The notes beneath the pieces are model-generated. The model ran no database searches, was not told where the DNA came from, and saw only the letters and a program-made list of their open reading frames with translations. From assembly GCF_040047665.1 (NCBI RefSeq), contig NZ_CP157355.1, positions 2,170,001 to 2,234,000 on the forward strand: 64,000 bases of DNA. The letters run 5' to 3'. Made by a program: the position numbers and the translations under genes. Each line of letters starts with the position of its first letter. The stretch's first letter is position 1. This document shows, in pieces, positions 17,587-26,348 of the stretch. The DNA comes from Chitinibacter sp. FCG-7 (GTDB lineage Bacteria > Pseudomonadota > Gammaproteobacteria > Burkholderiales > Chitinibacteraceae).

Positions 17587-18798
17587 TTACAGCTCGCCAG
17601 AGCGATCCTGCCCGCGAAAGCCCGGCGCAGTTGGCCCGCTTAAGCCGCGCGAGAAGGCGATGACTTTAAATAATTCGCCCATTTCAGCGTGACCGAGCAA
17701 TTTCTGCAGCGCGGCAGCAGTGCGCAGATATTCAACCGATTGGCTATCGAGCTGCGCTGCTCGTTCCAGAATGCCACAATCGAGCAAATAGCTGGCCTGT
17801 GAGGTATAGCCCTCTAGCGCAAGGCCAGCTTGCTCTGCAGCGCTATACATCGCCGAAAAATCCACATGGCAGGTCAGGTCGGTCAAGCCTGGGTAGTGAA
17901 ACACATCATGCACCGTGTGGTGGCGATAATGGCCGATCAGCGTACCCATACTGCGCTCGGGGTGGTAAAACTCGCCCATCGGAAAACCATAATCAAGCAT
18001 TAAGATCATGCCGAGTTGCAGGCTGTTCGATAGCGCTTTGATAAAGCCTTGCGCCTCAATTTGGATTTCACTGGTGTAGCCCGGAATCTGCGGCCAACGC
18101 GCGCAAGTGGCCAAAATCGTCGCGTCTTTGATTGGGTCGAGCGCGCGGTTTTCCCATGCAAAACCATCGTCGTTGACCACAATTCCACGGCGTTGCCATG
18201 CACCACCCACTAGTTGAACGACTTCGCACGGCATTGCATCGAGCACTTCATTGCCCACAATCACGCCGACAAACTCGCTGGGTAAGGTCTCCAGCCACAC
18301 GGCGCGCTCGGCCAGATGTGGCACCAGTGTTTGTAGTGTTTGCAATTGGCGCTCGCGCAATTCGCCTGATAATTCCAGAATGCCGTATTGCGCGGGCAGT
18401 TGATCCAGTCGCTCCAGCTCGGCCAGAATTTGCGCTGCCAGTTGGCCGGTCCCCGCGCCCACTTCAATCACATTCCCGCCACTTTCGGTCAACACATGCG
18501 CAATCGTTGCCGCCACACTGCCACCAAACAGCGGGGAAAGCCCTGGCGCTGTGATAAAGTCACCGGCGGTGCCAAATTTGGCCGCGCCGCCGCTGTAATA
18601 GCCCAAACCCGGCGTGTAGAGCGCTAGCCGCATATAATCGACAAAGGGCAGCCAGCCGCCCTGTGCCGCAATCTGCTGGCGGATGTGCAGGCAAAGTTGT
18701 TCGCTGGCAGCGAGTGCATCGACCCCGGGAGTTGGATATTGGGCTTGCGTCTTATTCATTGCAGTGGCAAAAAAGATTGGGATGCGCAATTGTAGCAT
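17587..18798 (-). CDS. SAM-dependent methyltransferase, MidA/NDUFAF7 family
   Basis: A roughly 400-residue member of the family that includes mitochondrial NDUFAF7/MidA, which methylates an arginine of a complex I subunit; the bacterial role is unclear. Seen: F-V-D-Y-M-R-L-A-L-Y-T-P-G-L-G-Y-Y-S-G, G-T-A-G-D-F-I-T-A-P-G-L-S-P-L-F-G, the SAM loop V-I-E-V-G-A-G-T-G-Q-L-A, and V-G-N-E-V-L-D-A-M-P. ATG 18798 has GAGG at good spacing. ATG 18759 (M-N-K-T-Q) better matches the usual family start but has no ribosome-binding site. Convergent with the binding-protein gene. Confidence 0.85.
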   Translation of the reverse strand: MLQLRIPIFFATAMNKTQAQYPTPGVDALAASEQLCLHIRQQIAAQGGWLPFVDYMRLALYTPGLGYYSGGAAKFGTAGDFITAPGLSPLFGGSVAATIAHVLTESGGNVIEVGAGTGQLAAQILAELERLDQLPAQYGILELSGELRERQLQTLQTLVPHLAERAVWLETLPSEFVGVIVGNEVLDAMPCEVVQLVGGAWQRRGIVVNDDGFAWENRALDPIKDATILATCARWPQIPGYTSEIQIEAQGFIKALSNSLQLGMILMLDYGFPMGEFYHPERSMGTLIGHYRHHTVHDVFHYPGLTDLTCHVDFSAMYSAAEQAGLALEGYTSQASYLLDCGILERAAQLDSQSVEYLRTAAALQKLLGHAEMGELFKVIAFSRGLSGPTAPGFRGQDRSGEL

Positions 18799-18877
18799 GA
18801 GCACCTCAGCGGCTTTTTCCCGTGCTGTAAGGCCCTTTGATGATCGATGACCAGATCAAAATCGTGAGTAGCTGTGT

Positions 18878-19726
18878 ATGTCGCAAGAAATACAAGAAAT
18901 AGATGTACTGATTGTCGGTGGTGGTGTCGGCGGAATTACGCTGGCGCAATGGCTGACGGGGTTGGGGCGTTCCTGGCGGATTGTCGAGCAAGAGGGCGAG
19001 CTAGGTGGCGCTTTAAAGCACAGCGAATATCCCTTGAAATGGATCCCGGCCTTGCCCCAGATTTCCGGTGCGCAGTATCTGGCGCAGATGAAAGCGGCCA
19101 TCGATCAGCAATATTGTTATTTGGCGCAGCAAGTGCAGAGTATTAGTCTGGCTGATGGCTTTGAATGTGGTCTAAGTTCCGGCCAACAAATTCGCGCGAA
19201 AAAACTCGTTTTTGCTTGCGGCGCTAGCCCCTATTCGCCATTCAAGGCGGCCGAACGCATTATTGTTGGTCCTGGACTAGCCCGTTTTAATGCCATCGAG
19301 CCAGCATCACGCGTGGCCGTACTGGGGGGCGGTGATAATGCGCTGGAGCACGCCTTGTTCCTGCATCAACGACATTGCCGGGTAGACCTGTATGCCCGCG
19401 ATCAATTGCGCGCATCGTCGGCCTTTTTGCAGCAATTACAAGCAACGCGCATTCAGGTGTTTACACAATGCCCACAGATCGAGCTATTGCAACAGGGTGA
19501 AAAAGTCCTGCTCAATCAACAGCAATACGACTATGCCTGTGTGTACTATGGCTACGCACCATCCAATATTCTGACCAAATTCCCGCTCCTGAGCTTGCCC
19601 GATTCAGGCCTGCGCGAAGGAGTTCATCTCATTGGCGACATGACAAACGCCCCATTTCCCAGCGTCCTGCTCACCCAAGGCCAGGCAGCCCAGCTGGCCA
19701 AGCAGCTGGATTTTGAGCTGGGATGA
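18878..19726 (+). CDS. FAD/NAD(P)-dependent oxidoreductase, thioredoxin-reductase-like fold
   Basis: A 282-residue flavoprotein. The FAD-binding loop V-G-G-G-V-G-G is at 13-19, a second nucleotide loop L-G-G-G-D-N-A-L-E-H lies near 148, and the C-terminal flavin motif (I-G-D-M-T-N-A-P-F-P-S) is near 252. The redox C-x-x-C of thioredoxin reductase is missing, so it is more likely a ferredoxin- or flavodoxin-NADP reductase relative or another pyridine-nucleotide oxidoreductase. Single gene followed by a bidirectional terminator. Electron partner unknown. Confidence 0.72.
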   Translation: MSQEIQEIDVLIVGGGVGGITLAQWLTGLGRSWRIVEQEGELGGALKHSEYPLKWIPALPQISGAQYLAQMKAAIDQQYCYLAQQVQSISLADGFECGLSSGQQIRAKKLVFACGASPYSPFKAAERIIVGPGLARFNAIEPASRVAVLGGGDNALEHALFLHQRHCRVDLYARDQLRASSAFLQQLQATRIQVFTQCPQIELLQQGEKVLLNQQQYDYACVYYGYAPSNILTKFPLLSLPDSGLREGVHLIGDMTNAPFPSVLLTQGQAAQLAKQLDFELG

Positions 19727-19812
19727 CAGATCGCGATATTTACGACTAAAGGTCGGAAGCCGAATTATTTTCTGGTTTCGTTTAGATAAATCAGATTATA
19801 AATCTCAAGCAC

Positions 19813-19846
19813 AAAAAAACCGCCACGATCAACGCGGCGGTTTTTG
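19813..19846. terminator. bidirectional terminator
   Basis: An A-run, CCGCC, an 11-base loop, GGCGG and a T-run (pairs about 19813-19824 with 19836-19845). It lies between the convergent flavoprotein and Ig-like lipoprotein genes. Confidence 0.8.
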
Positions 19847-19869
19847 TTTAAAGCCTATTGCAATGAGCT

Positions 19870-21975
19870 TTATGGGGTTGTCGGTGCAATTACGGTGTAC
19901 TTGTATCCGTAAACACTCGGAGGCAGTGCTCCACCGCCATGATCTGGTGGTGTTACTGTAATCGTCATTGTGCCCGATTTGCAGCTTGGTTTGCCATCGT
20001 CGGCAATGCTGCCGTATTTAAAGTTGAAATCAAATAAGGTCTGCTTATAGATTATTGCCCCAGTATTAGGTGCTGCTGAAGGCACTATATGGCTGCTACC
20101 AAATGTAACTTTGCCATCACCATCTGTGGTCGCGATTGCAATCGTAGTCCCGGCTGGCAAAATATTCGTATTGATGTCTGGAATGTACGCCGTCAAGCTG
20201 TCGGTGGTATTGCAAGCACCACTCAATGTTTTGTCAATTTCTGGTCGTTTCGGGTTGTCGCTGGAAAAAATAAATGTGGCTTGACGGAATACATTCAGTG
20301 TTTTCTGGTTTGAGCATTTTGCAAAACCGGGGGCGCAGAGCGTGCCATTAAATTTGCCATCCGGGGCGTCATAAGCGTTATTGCCATTAAAGTCGACCAG
20401 CTGGTCAATGCCTTGATTGAATACGCCGTTTTCGTTGACGTCGATAAATGCTTCGCCAATATCGCTGGATACACCATTAATATCAACCAGTTCACTATCT
20501 TGGTCAGCGACAATATTGCTGTTCTTGTCAACATAGCTTTCTTCACCCACCGCATATGCAAGCACGTGCACTCGGCCATTGTGCGCGTTTACAGTGCCTT
20601 GGCGTGGGCGTGGCTCTTGCGAACTTAATTCGATCGTGCACTGGCTATCTTTCGTTGAGCAGCTACCTTGGGTTCCACTACCAATTCGGCCGCCATCGGT
20701 AATAAAGTTGATCGCTGTGCCATCCGGGATAGGGTTGTTGAAGTGATCGGCAAAGCGCATTGTGATTGACGCTTTGGCTCCATCATGACCCCAGCCATTG
20801 ATATTGTACTTGTCCGCAGCAAAAGAAATCGAATCCTGGTCAGGGAAGCCCGAGCTGATGGCTAGTTTGCCCGATGTACTAACCAAGCTGCCTGCTTTTG
20901 CTGTTACGCGTACTGGTGTCGGCTGATTGCCTGCTAGCACAGTTGCGGTCGCTATACCGTTCGCATCCGTTGTAGCGGTGACAACTCCGCCGACCGCATT
21001 TTGCAATGCCACGCCGCCAACTGTGATATCGAGCGAGAAGGTGACTGGTTGACCAGAAATGGCTGCACCTGTCGCATCGACCAGTTTGAATGAAACCTGT
21101 GCCGTTTCCGGACGTGTAGCGCTACCGAACCCTTTGAGGGTAATGACCCCATCAGCCGGTGTAATCGTTGAAAATTGCAGTGATGTCGCAGCAGGAGGCG
21201 CAATATCAAAGGTTGTTGTTGCAAATTTGCCATTGGACAAAGTTGCAGTTACGGTGTCTTTCTGCCCGCATCCCTTGTCAGTAAACGAAGCCGTTGCTTT
21301 GCCATTGGAGTTGGTTACTGCTGTGGCATCAATTTTGGCTTTGCCTGATTGTGCACACTGTGACGAGAAGTTGACCACTTCGCCCGCAATCGGTTTGCCA
21401 TTAACGCTGGCAACCACATCAATGCTGGTATTGGCATTGGCGCTAATGCTGGTTGCACCAACGCCGATACTGTCAATTTTTAATGTTGATGCGCCAATCT
21501 GGTAAGGGATGGAGTTCTTGACAGACTTGCTGGCTCCATTTGCATCTTTGTAGCTGGCTTCAACAGCGAGTTCTCCCACATTGCCGCTGGCGGAAATGCT
21601 GGCCACACTCAGTGTGGTTACTACTTTGCCATCCGCGCCAGTCAGACCTGAATTGGGGCTTAATAAGCCCAACTTTTCATTGGTTGTAAATTTGACGATG
21701 GCACCACTGACAGGCTTGTTGTTAGCGTCAACTACCATAGCAGTGACTTGAATCTGCTCACCTAAAGCCAAGGTCGCTTGGCTAGGACTTAGCGTTACTC
21801 GGCCTTCGGCAGGGATTGGGGCAGGGGTAACTTGTGGTTTGGGCTCTTCGCCAGGCAGCGTAAGACTGGTGCCGCCCCCGCCGCCGCAGGCTGTCAAAGT
21901 TGCACCTAAAGCCCCTATAATCACTGCGCGGATCATGGTTTGGCGGTATGGTAAATGGCTTACAAATTTGTGCAT
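19870..21975 (-). CDS. surface lipoprotein with tandem bacterial Ig-like domains and Ca-loop-like repeats
   Basis: A 701-residue lipoprotein (lipobox L-T-A-C, Cys30, followed by five glycines). After a Pro-rich linker come at least three Ig-like domains of the Big_1/invasin type at about 55-145, 160-255 and 265-375, each with the L-x-x-G-x-x-V-x-A-T-A-x-V-x-D-x-x-G-x-P-V-x-G pattern. Around 480-540 there are Asp/Asn-rich loops (D-K-N-S-N, D-V-N-E-N-G, D-F-N-G-N-N) like calcium-binding repeats. The C-terminal part is unrecognised. ATG 21975 has AAGGTG upstream. It is likely an outer-surface adhesion or structural protein; a role is inferred only from domain type. Confidence 0.78.
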   Translation of the reverse strand: MHKFVSHLPYRQTMIRAVIIGALGATLTACGGGGGTSLTLPGEEPKPQVTPAPIPAEGRVTLSPSQATLALGEQIQVTAMVVDANNKPVSGAIVKFTTNEKLGLLSPNSGLTGADGKVVTTLSVASISASGNVGELAVEASYKDANGASKSVKNSIPYQIGASTLKIDSIGVGATSISANANTSIDVVASVNGKPIAGEVVNFSSQCAQSGKAKIDATAVTNSNGKATASFTDKGCGQKDTVTATLSNGKFATTTFDIAPPAATSLQFSTITPADGVITLKGFGSATRPETAQVSFKLVDATGAAISGQPVTFSLDITVGGVALQNAVGGVVTATTDANGIATATVLAGNQPTPVRVTAKAGSLVSTSGKLAISSGFPDQDSISFAADKYNINGWGHDGAKASITMRFADHFNNPIPDGTAINFITDGGRIGSGTQGSCSTKDSQCTIELSSQEPRPRQGTVNAHNGRVHVLAYAVGEESYVDKNSNIVADQDSELVDINGVSSDIGEAFIDVNENGVFNQGIDQLVDFNGNNAYDAPDGKFNGTLCAPGFAKCSNQKTLNVFRQATFIFSSDNPKRPEIDKTLSGACNTTDSLTAYIPDINTNILPAGTTIAIATTDGDGKVTFGSSHIVPSAAPNTGAIIYKQTLFDFNFKYGSIADDGKPSCKSGTMTITVTPPDHGGGALPPSVYGYKYTVIAPTTP

Positions 21976-22222
21976 TGGTATCACCTTAGGTGTTTGGTTT
22001 CATGACGTGAAGCACGGCTTCACATGCAAATTGGCGAGTATAGTAATTATTTAACCGTATTCTGAAACGTGTTTAAATTTGTGACTATAAAAATTTGCTT
22101 AGATTGACTGTAAAGTCACACTAAATCCCTGTTTTTGCAGGGGCCGAGCCAAGACTAGTACATTTATATTCAATTTTGGATTCGATTTTTAGGGTAAAAT
22201 CGTCGCCAATTCAATCACCTAT

Positions 22223-22247
22223 CACGGGGCTCTTACCGAGCCCCGTG
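22223..22247 (+). promoter_or_regulatory. GC-rich hairpin in the ttcA leader
   Basis: A perfect 10-bp stem (22223-22232 with 22238-22247) with a five-base loop ends eight bases before the ttcA ATG, exactly where a ribosome-binding site would be. No Shine-Dalgarno sequence is visible. It may be an upstream terminator remnant lacking a T-run, or a translational control element. Confidence 0.6.
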
Positions 22248-22255
22248 CGCATTTC

Positions 22256-23224
22256 ATGACCGATACCCTGATTTCTGCCGACGCTGAGCAAGCGCGGCAA
22301 ACCGAAGCTGCCAAAAAGCAGCAATACAATTTCAATAAACTCGCCAAGCGCCTGCGCCACAATGTCGGTGACGCGATCAATCATTTCAATATGATTGAGG
22401 AAGGCGACCGGATTATGGTGTGCCTGTCGGGCGGCAAAGACAGCTACACCATGCTCGATATTTTGCTCAGCTTGCAAAAATCGGCGCCGATTAATTTTTC
22501 GATTGTCGCGGTCAATCTCGACCAGAAGCAGCCGGGCTTTCCCGAGCATGTGCTGCCTGAATATTTGAGCAAAATCGGCGTTGAATACCGCATTGTCGAA
22601 GAAGACACGTATTCCATCGTCACGCGCGTGATCGAGCCGGGTAAAACGACCTGTAGCCTGTGTTCACGCCTGCGCCGTGGCATCTTGTACCGCGTAGCCG
22701 ACGAGCTGGGTGCGACCAAGATTGCTTTAGGCCACCATCGCGATGACATTTTGGCGACGCTGTTTTTGAATATGTTCTACGGCGGCAAACTCAAAGGCAT
22801 GCCACCGAAACTGGTGTCGGACGACGGCAAGCATATGGTGATTCGCCCGCTGGCCTATTGCAAAGAAAAAGACATCGAAAAATACGCGATCGCGAAAGAA
22901 TTCCCGATTATTCCGTGCAATCTGTGCGGCTCGCAGCCCAATTTGCAACGTCAAGTGGTGGGCGATATGTTGCGCGACTGGGATAAACGCTTTCCGGGCC
23001 GTTTGGAAACGATGTTTTCCGCCACTTGTAATGTCGTGCCTTCGCATTTGAACGACCCAAAAATCTATGACTTTGTTGGTGCTAAAGCTGATGGTACGCC
23101 ACGCGCTGATGGCGATAAGGCATTTGATAAAGAAGAATTCAAAGACCCGAGCCGTATTTCGATATTCGCGGCCAAACCAGTCGATAGCGGCTGCGGGAGC
23201 GACGACCTTGGGGGTGAAAAATAG
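22256..23224 (+). CDS. ttcA: tRNA 2-thiocytidine(32) synthetase TtcA
   Basis: A 322-residue ATP-dependent enzyme that thiolates cytidine 32 in tRNA using an iron-sulfur cluster. The PP-loop S-G-G-K-D-S is at 58-63, the cluster cysteines C133-x2-C136 lie in T-T-C-S-L-C, and the third ligand Cys221 is in I-I-P-C-N-L-C-G. Length and motifs are typical. Its TAG stop shares its last base with the GTG start of the spermidine-synthase-like gene, so the two are translationally linked. The leader carries a strong hairpin. Confidence 0.96.
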   Translation: MTDTLISADAEQARQTEAAKKQQYNFNKLAKRLRHNVGDAINHFNMIEEGDRIMVCLSGGKDSYTMLDILLSLQKSAPINFSIVAVNLDQKQPGFPEHVLPEYLSKIGVEYRIVEEDTYSIVTRVIEPGKTTCSLCSRLRRGILYRVADELGATKIALGHHRDDILATLFLNMFYGGKLKGMPPKLVSDDGKHMVIRPLAYCKEKDIEKYAIAKEFPIIPCNLCGSQPNLQRQVVGDMLRDWDKRFPGRLETMFSATCNVVPSHLNDPKIYDFVGAKADGTPRADGDKAFDKEEFKDPSRISIFAAKPVDSGCGSDDLGGEK

Positions 23225-24012
23225 TGCTGTTTCGCTCTAAACGATTTTCAAAAGCCAGTGACGACGATATTGTCATCGACGTATCGGAAGAAGGCGGTAT
23301 TCGTAAATTGCATTTCGGGCAAGACGACACCCAAAGCGCGATGAAACTGAATGCGCCAAACGAATTGCTGCTGGCCTATTCGCGCTGCGTATTTGGCAGC
23401 CTGTTGTTTCTGGATCCACCCAAAGACATGCTGCTGATTGGTTTGGGCGGTGGCTCGATTGCCAAATGGGTACATGAATACTTGCCAGATACCAAACTCA
23501 CTTGCGTTGAACTGCATCAGCAAGTGGTCAATGTCGCACGCAGCATGTTCTATCTGCCCGAAGATGACGAGCGACTGTTGGTGCTAACGGCTGATGGTGC
23601 AGCGCATGTGTACGGTATGGAAGACGAATCGGTCGATATGATTATGATGGATGCCTACTCATCGACCGGGATCGCTGCGCCGTTGGCGAATGCCGACTTT
23701 TTCCAAGCGTGCAAAAACAAGCTGACCGACAACGGCGTGCTGGCGGTGAATTTGTGGAGTATCGACCGCAAGTTTGATCAGTATTGCACACAAATTGCCG
23801 AGATCTTTGACGGACGACTACTGTGCCTGCCGGCGCGGCAGAAGGGCAATGTGATTGCGTTTGCGTTTATGCGCGGCCAGAACAGCCCGCAGTGGGAACG
23901 TTTGGCCGATAAAGCCAAGAAGCTGGAAGACAAATATGGCTTGGAATTTGGCGAATTTGTCAGCGATTTGGCCAAAATGAATCCGCATAATGATCGACGT
24001 TTGTTTATCTAA
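23224..24012 (+). CDS. spermidine-synthase-like class I methyltransferase-fold protein
   Basis: A 262-residue protein of the spermidine synthase superfamily: M-L-L-I-G-L-G-G-G-S-I-A-K-W near 75-88, the acidic cofactor residue in L-T-C-V-E-L-H, and the M-I-M-M-D-A-Y-S region that holds the active-site Asp in true SpeE enzymes. It is shorter than classical SpeE at the N-terminus and may not make spermidine; many bacteria carry such SpeE-like proteins of unknown substrate. Starts with GTG overlapping the ttcA stop by one base. Confidence 0.8.
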   Translation: MLFRSKRFSKASDDDIVIDVSEEGGIRKLHFGQDDTQSAMKLNAPNELLLAYSRCVFGSLLFLDPPKDMLLIGLGGGSIAKWVHEYLPDTKLTCVELHQQVVNVARSMFYLPEDDERLLVLTADGAAHVYGMEDESVDMIMMDAYSSTGIAAPLANADFFQACKNKLTDNGVLAVNLWSIDRKFDQYCTQIAEIFDGRLLCLPARQKGNVIAFAFMRGQNSPQWERLADKAKKLEDKYGLEFGEFVSDLAKMNPHNDRRLFI

Positions 24013-24143
24013 AACGTGAGCTTGCTTCGTGCAAGGTTTGCACTGAACGTGTCTCACCTTCATCTGGCGCAGATAATGGTTTGCAAGAGCGCGCGGATGT
24101 GAAAAAATTAAGGTAATCAACGAAATTTAACATAGGTAGTTTT

Positions 24144-24647
24144 ATGCTCGACCGTGACGGCTATCGGCCAAACGTCGGCATCATCATTGTCAACCGCCAA
24201 AACCAGGTGTTCTGGGGTAAACGAGTGCGCGAGCACTCATGGCAGTTCCCGCAGGGTGGTATCAAGCAGGGGGAAACCCCTGAGCAAGCCATGTTCCGCG
24301 AGTTGGCCGAAGAAGTTGGCCTATTGCCGGAGCATGTTGAAATCGTCGGTCGGACGCGGGACTGGGTGAAGTATGATGTGCCGACCAACTGGGTGCGCCG
24401 CGAATGGCGTGGTACCTATAAAGGTCAAAAGCAGATCTGGTTCTTGTTGCGGCTCATCGGGCGTGATTCCGATGTGTGTTTGCGCAAGACAACGCATCCT
24501 GAATTTGATGCATGGCGCTGGAATGAATACTGGTCACCACTGGATGCGGTGATCGAATTCAAACGCGGCGTTTATGAAGCAGCACTGGGTGAGCTGGCGC
24601 GCTATATTGGCCAGACTCAGGATCCGCCGCTGCTGGGTGGGAATTGA
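24144..24647 (+). CDS. rppH: RNA 5'-pyrophosphohydrolase RppH
   Basis: A 167-residue Nudix hydrolase that removes pyrophosphate from the 5' end of mRNAs to start decay. The complete Nudix box runs G38 to L60 ([18 protein letters not shown]). The N-terminus [12 protein letters not shown] and W-x-W-N-E-Y-W-S-P motif are diagnostic for RppH. Single gene with its own terminator. Confidence 0.95.
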   Translation: MLDRDGYRPNVGIIIVNRQNQVFWGKRVREHSWQFPQGGIKQGETPEQAMFRELAEEVGLLPEHVEIVGRTRDWVKYDVPTNWVRREWRGTYKGQKQIWFLLRLIGRDSDVCLRKTTHPEFDAWRWNEYWSPLDAVIEFKRGVYEAALGELARYIGQTQDPPLLGGN

Positions 24648-24650
24648 CAC

Positions 24651-24678
24651 ACGGGTGGCCTTGGCCGCCCGTTTTTTT
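24651..24678 (+). terminator. rho-independent terminator of rppH
   Basis: ACGGGTGGCC pairs with GGCCGCCCGT with almost no loop (TT), followed by seven Ts, starting four bases after the stop. Confidence 0.88.
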
Positions 24679-24764
24679 ATCTGTCAGTGATTAATGTATT
24701 GCCCAAGGCTACTCTGTCACGCCTGGCGTGACAGCCTTAAACTTTTTCCTTTCTGCGTAAAGCG

Positions 24765-26348
24765 ATGACACAACACAGCCGCAGTATCAGTGATGCGCTT
24801 TGGCGCTCGTTGGCGTTTTTTAATGTTTTCCGCCTGCTGACCATTATTGGCCTGATGGTTGGCATTTTCATGCTCAGCCGCAGCCCGCTGGCGCAGTCGT
24901 CCGAATTGCTGGTGGTGGCTGCCATTCTGGGCTCGTATACGCTCTTTGCCATGCTGTTTACCTGGGGTATTGCCAAACGCTGGCCCGCTTTTGACAGCCA
25001 GCTCTCGGCGCAGGTGACGATTGATGTGCTGATGATTGTCAGCCTGATGCATCTGGGTGGTGGCATCAAAAGCGGTCTAGGGATTTTGCTCTTGCCCTAT
25101 CTGGCGGCGGCAGGCCTGATTGCCCGTGGGCGGATGAGCCTGTTTCATGCTTCGGTCGCCACGATGGCCTTGCTTTTGCAGCTGGGCTGGTCTTACTTGA
25201 GTGGCGATATTGATGAAGTCAACCCGATGTCGAGTGCCTTGCTGTCGATTGCCAGCTTTGCCGTGGCTTGGCTGGCGTTTCGCCTGTCGCGTTATGCCGA
25301 AGAAAACCGGGTGCTGGCCGAGCAGCGCAGCGTCGATCTGGCCAATCTGGCGCAGCTGAACGAGCGGATTTTGCAGGATGTGTCGGACGGTGTTTTTGTG
25401 ATTGACGAGCACAATCTAATCCGTCAATACAACGAGCAGGCCGCACGTCTGACTGGCCTGCGCCCGGCTCTGGGTTCGCCACTGGCTGCCGATGTCCCCG
25501 AGTTGGCCGCTTCGCTGGCCCGCTGGCGTAGCCTGCAGGATATGAAAACCGAGCTGGTTACGCTGGCTGATGGACGCAATACCTTGCGGGCCCGTTTCGT
25601 GCCCTTGAGTCACGATATCAACGGCAATGTGCTGATTTATCTGGAAGACATGGCGCGTCTGCGTCGTGAAGCGCAGCAACTCAAGCTGGCTGCACTGGGG
25701 CGGCTGACGGCCAATCTGGCGCATGAAATCCGTAATCCGCTGGGAGCTATCAGCCACGCCGCCGAGTTATTGCAGGAAGACTCGGCAGATAGCCCCTATC
25801 TGCAAAAACTGACGCGGATTATCACCGACAATAGTCAGCGTCTGGAGCGCATGGTTAAAGAGGTGCTTGAGCTCAATCGCCGTGATCGGGTCAAGCGGCA
25901 TGACATCCGGCTGGCCGAGTGGCTGGCCACGTTCAACGAGCAATTTGTGCTGCAGGAGAAAACCGGCATTCCGGTGATGATCGAGTGCGATGCGCAGGTG
26001 ATGATCCGTTTTGATTCTGGCCATCTGCAGCAGGTCTTGTGGAATCTGGCACGCAATGGCTGGCGCTATTGTTCCCAGCAATTGGGCAGTCTGAAAATGA
26101 TCGTTAGCCGGCAGGATGAATTCTGGGTGCTCGATGTGCTCAATGATGGCCCGCCGGTGCCTGCCGATGCGCTTAGCCAGCTGTTTGAGCCATTCTTTAC
26201 TACTGAAAGCAAGGGCACCGGGCTGGGCTTGTATATTGCCCGTGAAATTTGCGCTGCCAATGGCGCCTTGCTTGAATATATGTCGCCGCCAGCTGGCGGC
26301 ACTTGTTTCCGCATCGTATTTGGATATACCGATGGCCAAAAAATCTAA
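24765..26348 (+). CDS. pilS: sensor histidine kinase PilS
   Basis: A 527-residue membrane kinase of the PilS type, which governs type IV pilin transcription with PilR. Six hydrophobic segments lie at about 17-175, a PAS-like domain at 195-300, the H-box with His320 (N-L-A-H-E-I-R-N-P-L-G-A), and the N, G1 and G2 ATP boxes (L-W-N-L-A-R-N-G-W, G-T-G-L-G-L-Y-I-A-R). It overlaps pilR by 17 bases. The Asn of L-A-R-N-G keeps kinase function plausible. No pilin gene is next to it. Confidence 0.92.
   Translation: MTQHSRSISDALWRSLAFFNVFRLLTIIGLMVGIFMLSRSPLAQSSELLVVAAILGSYTLFAMLFTWGIAKRWPAFDSQLSAQVTIDVLMIVSLMHLGGGIKSGLGILLLPYLAAAGLIARGRMSLFHASVATMALLLQLGWSYLSGDIDEVNPMSSALLSIASFAVAWLAFRLSRYAEENRVLAEQRSVDLANLAQLNERILQDVSDGVFVIDEHNLIRQYNEQAARLTGLRPALGSPLAADVPELAASLARWRSLQDMKTELVTLADGRNTLRARFVPLSHDINGNVLIYLEDMARLRREAQQLKLAALGRLTANLAHEIRNPLGAISHAAELLQEDSADSPYLQKLTRIITDNSQRLERMVKEVLELNRRDRVKRHDIRLAEWLATFNEQFVLQEKTGIPVMIECDAQVMIRFDSGHLQQVLWNLARNGWRYCSQQLGSLKMIVSRQDEFWVLDVLNDGPPVPADALSQLFEPFFTTESKGTGLGLYIAREICAANGALLEYMSPPAGGTCFRIVFGYTDGQKI

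Noticed and set aside
26116..26331. N-terminal extension of PilR upstream of ATG 26332
   Set aside because: It is only the out-of-frame shadow of pilS; the receiver domain begins after ATG 26332.
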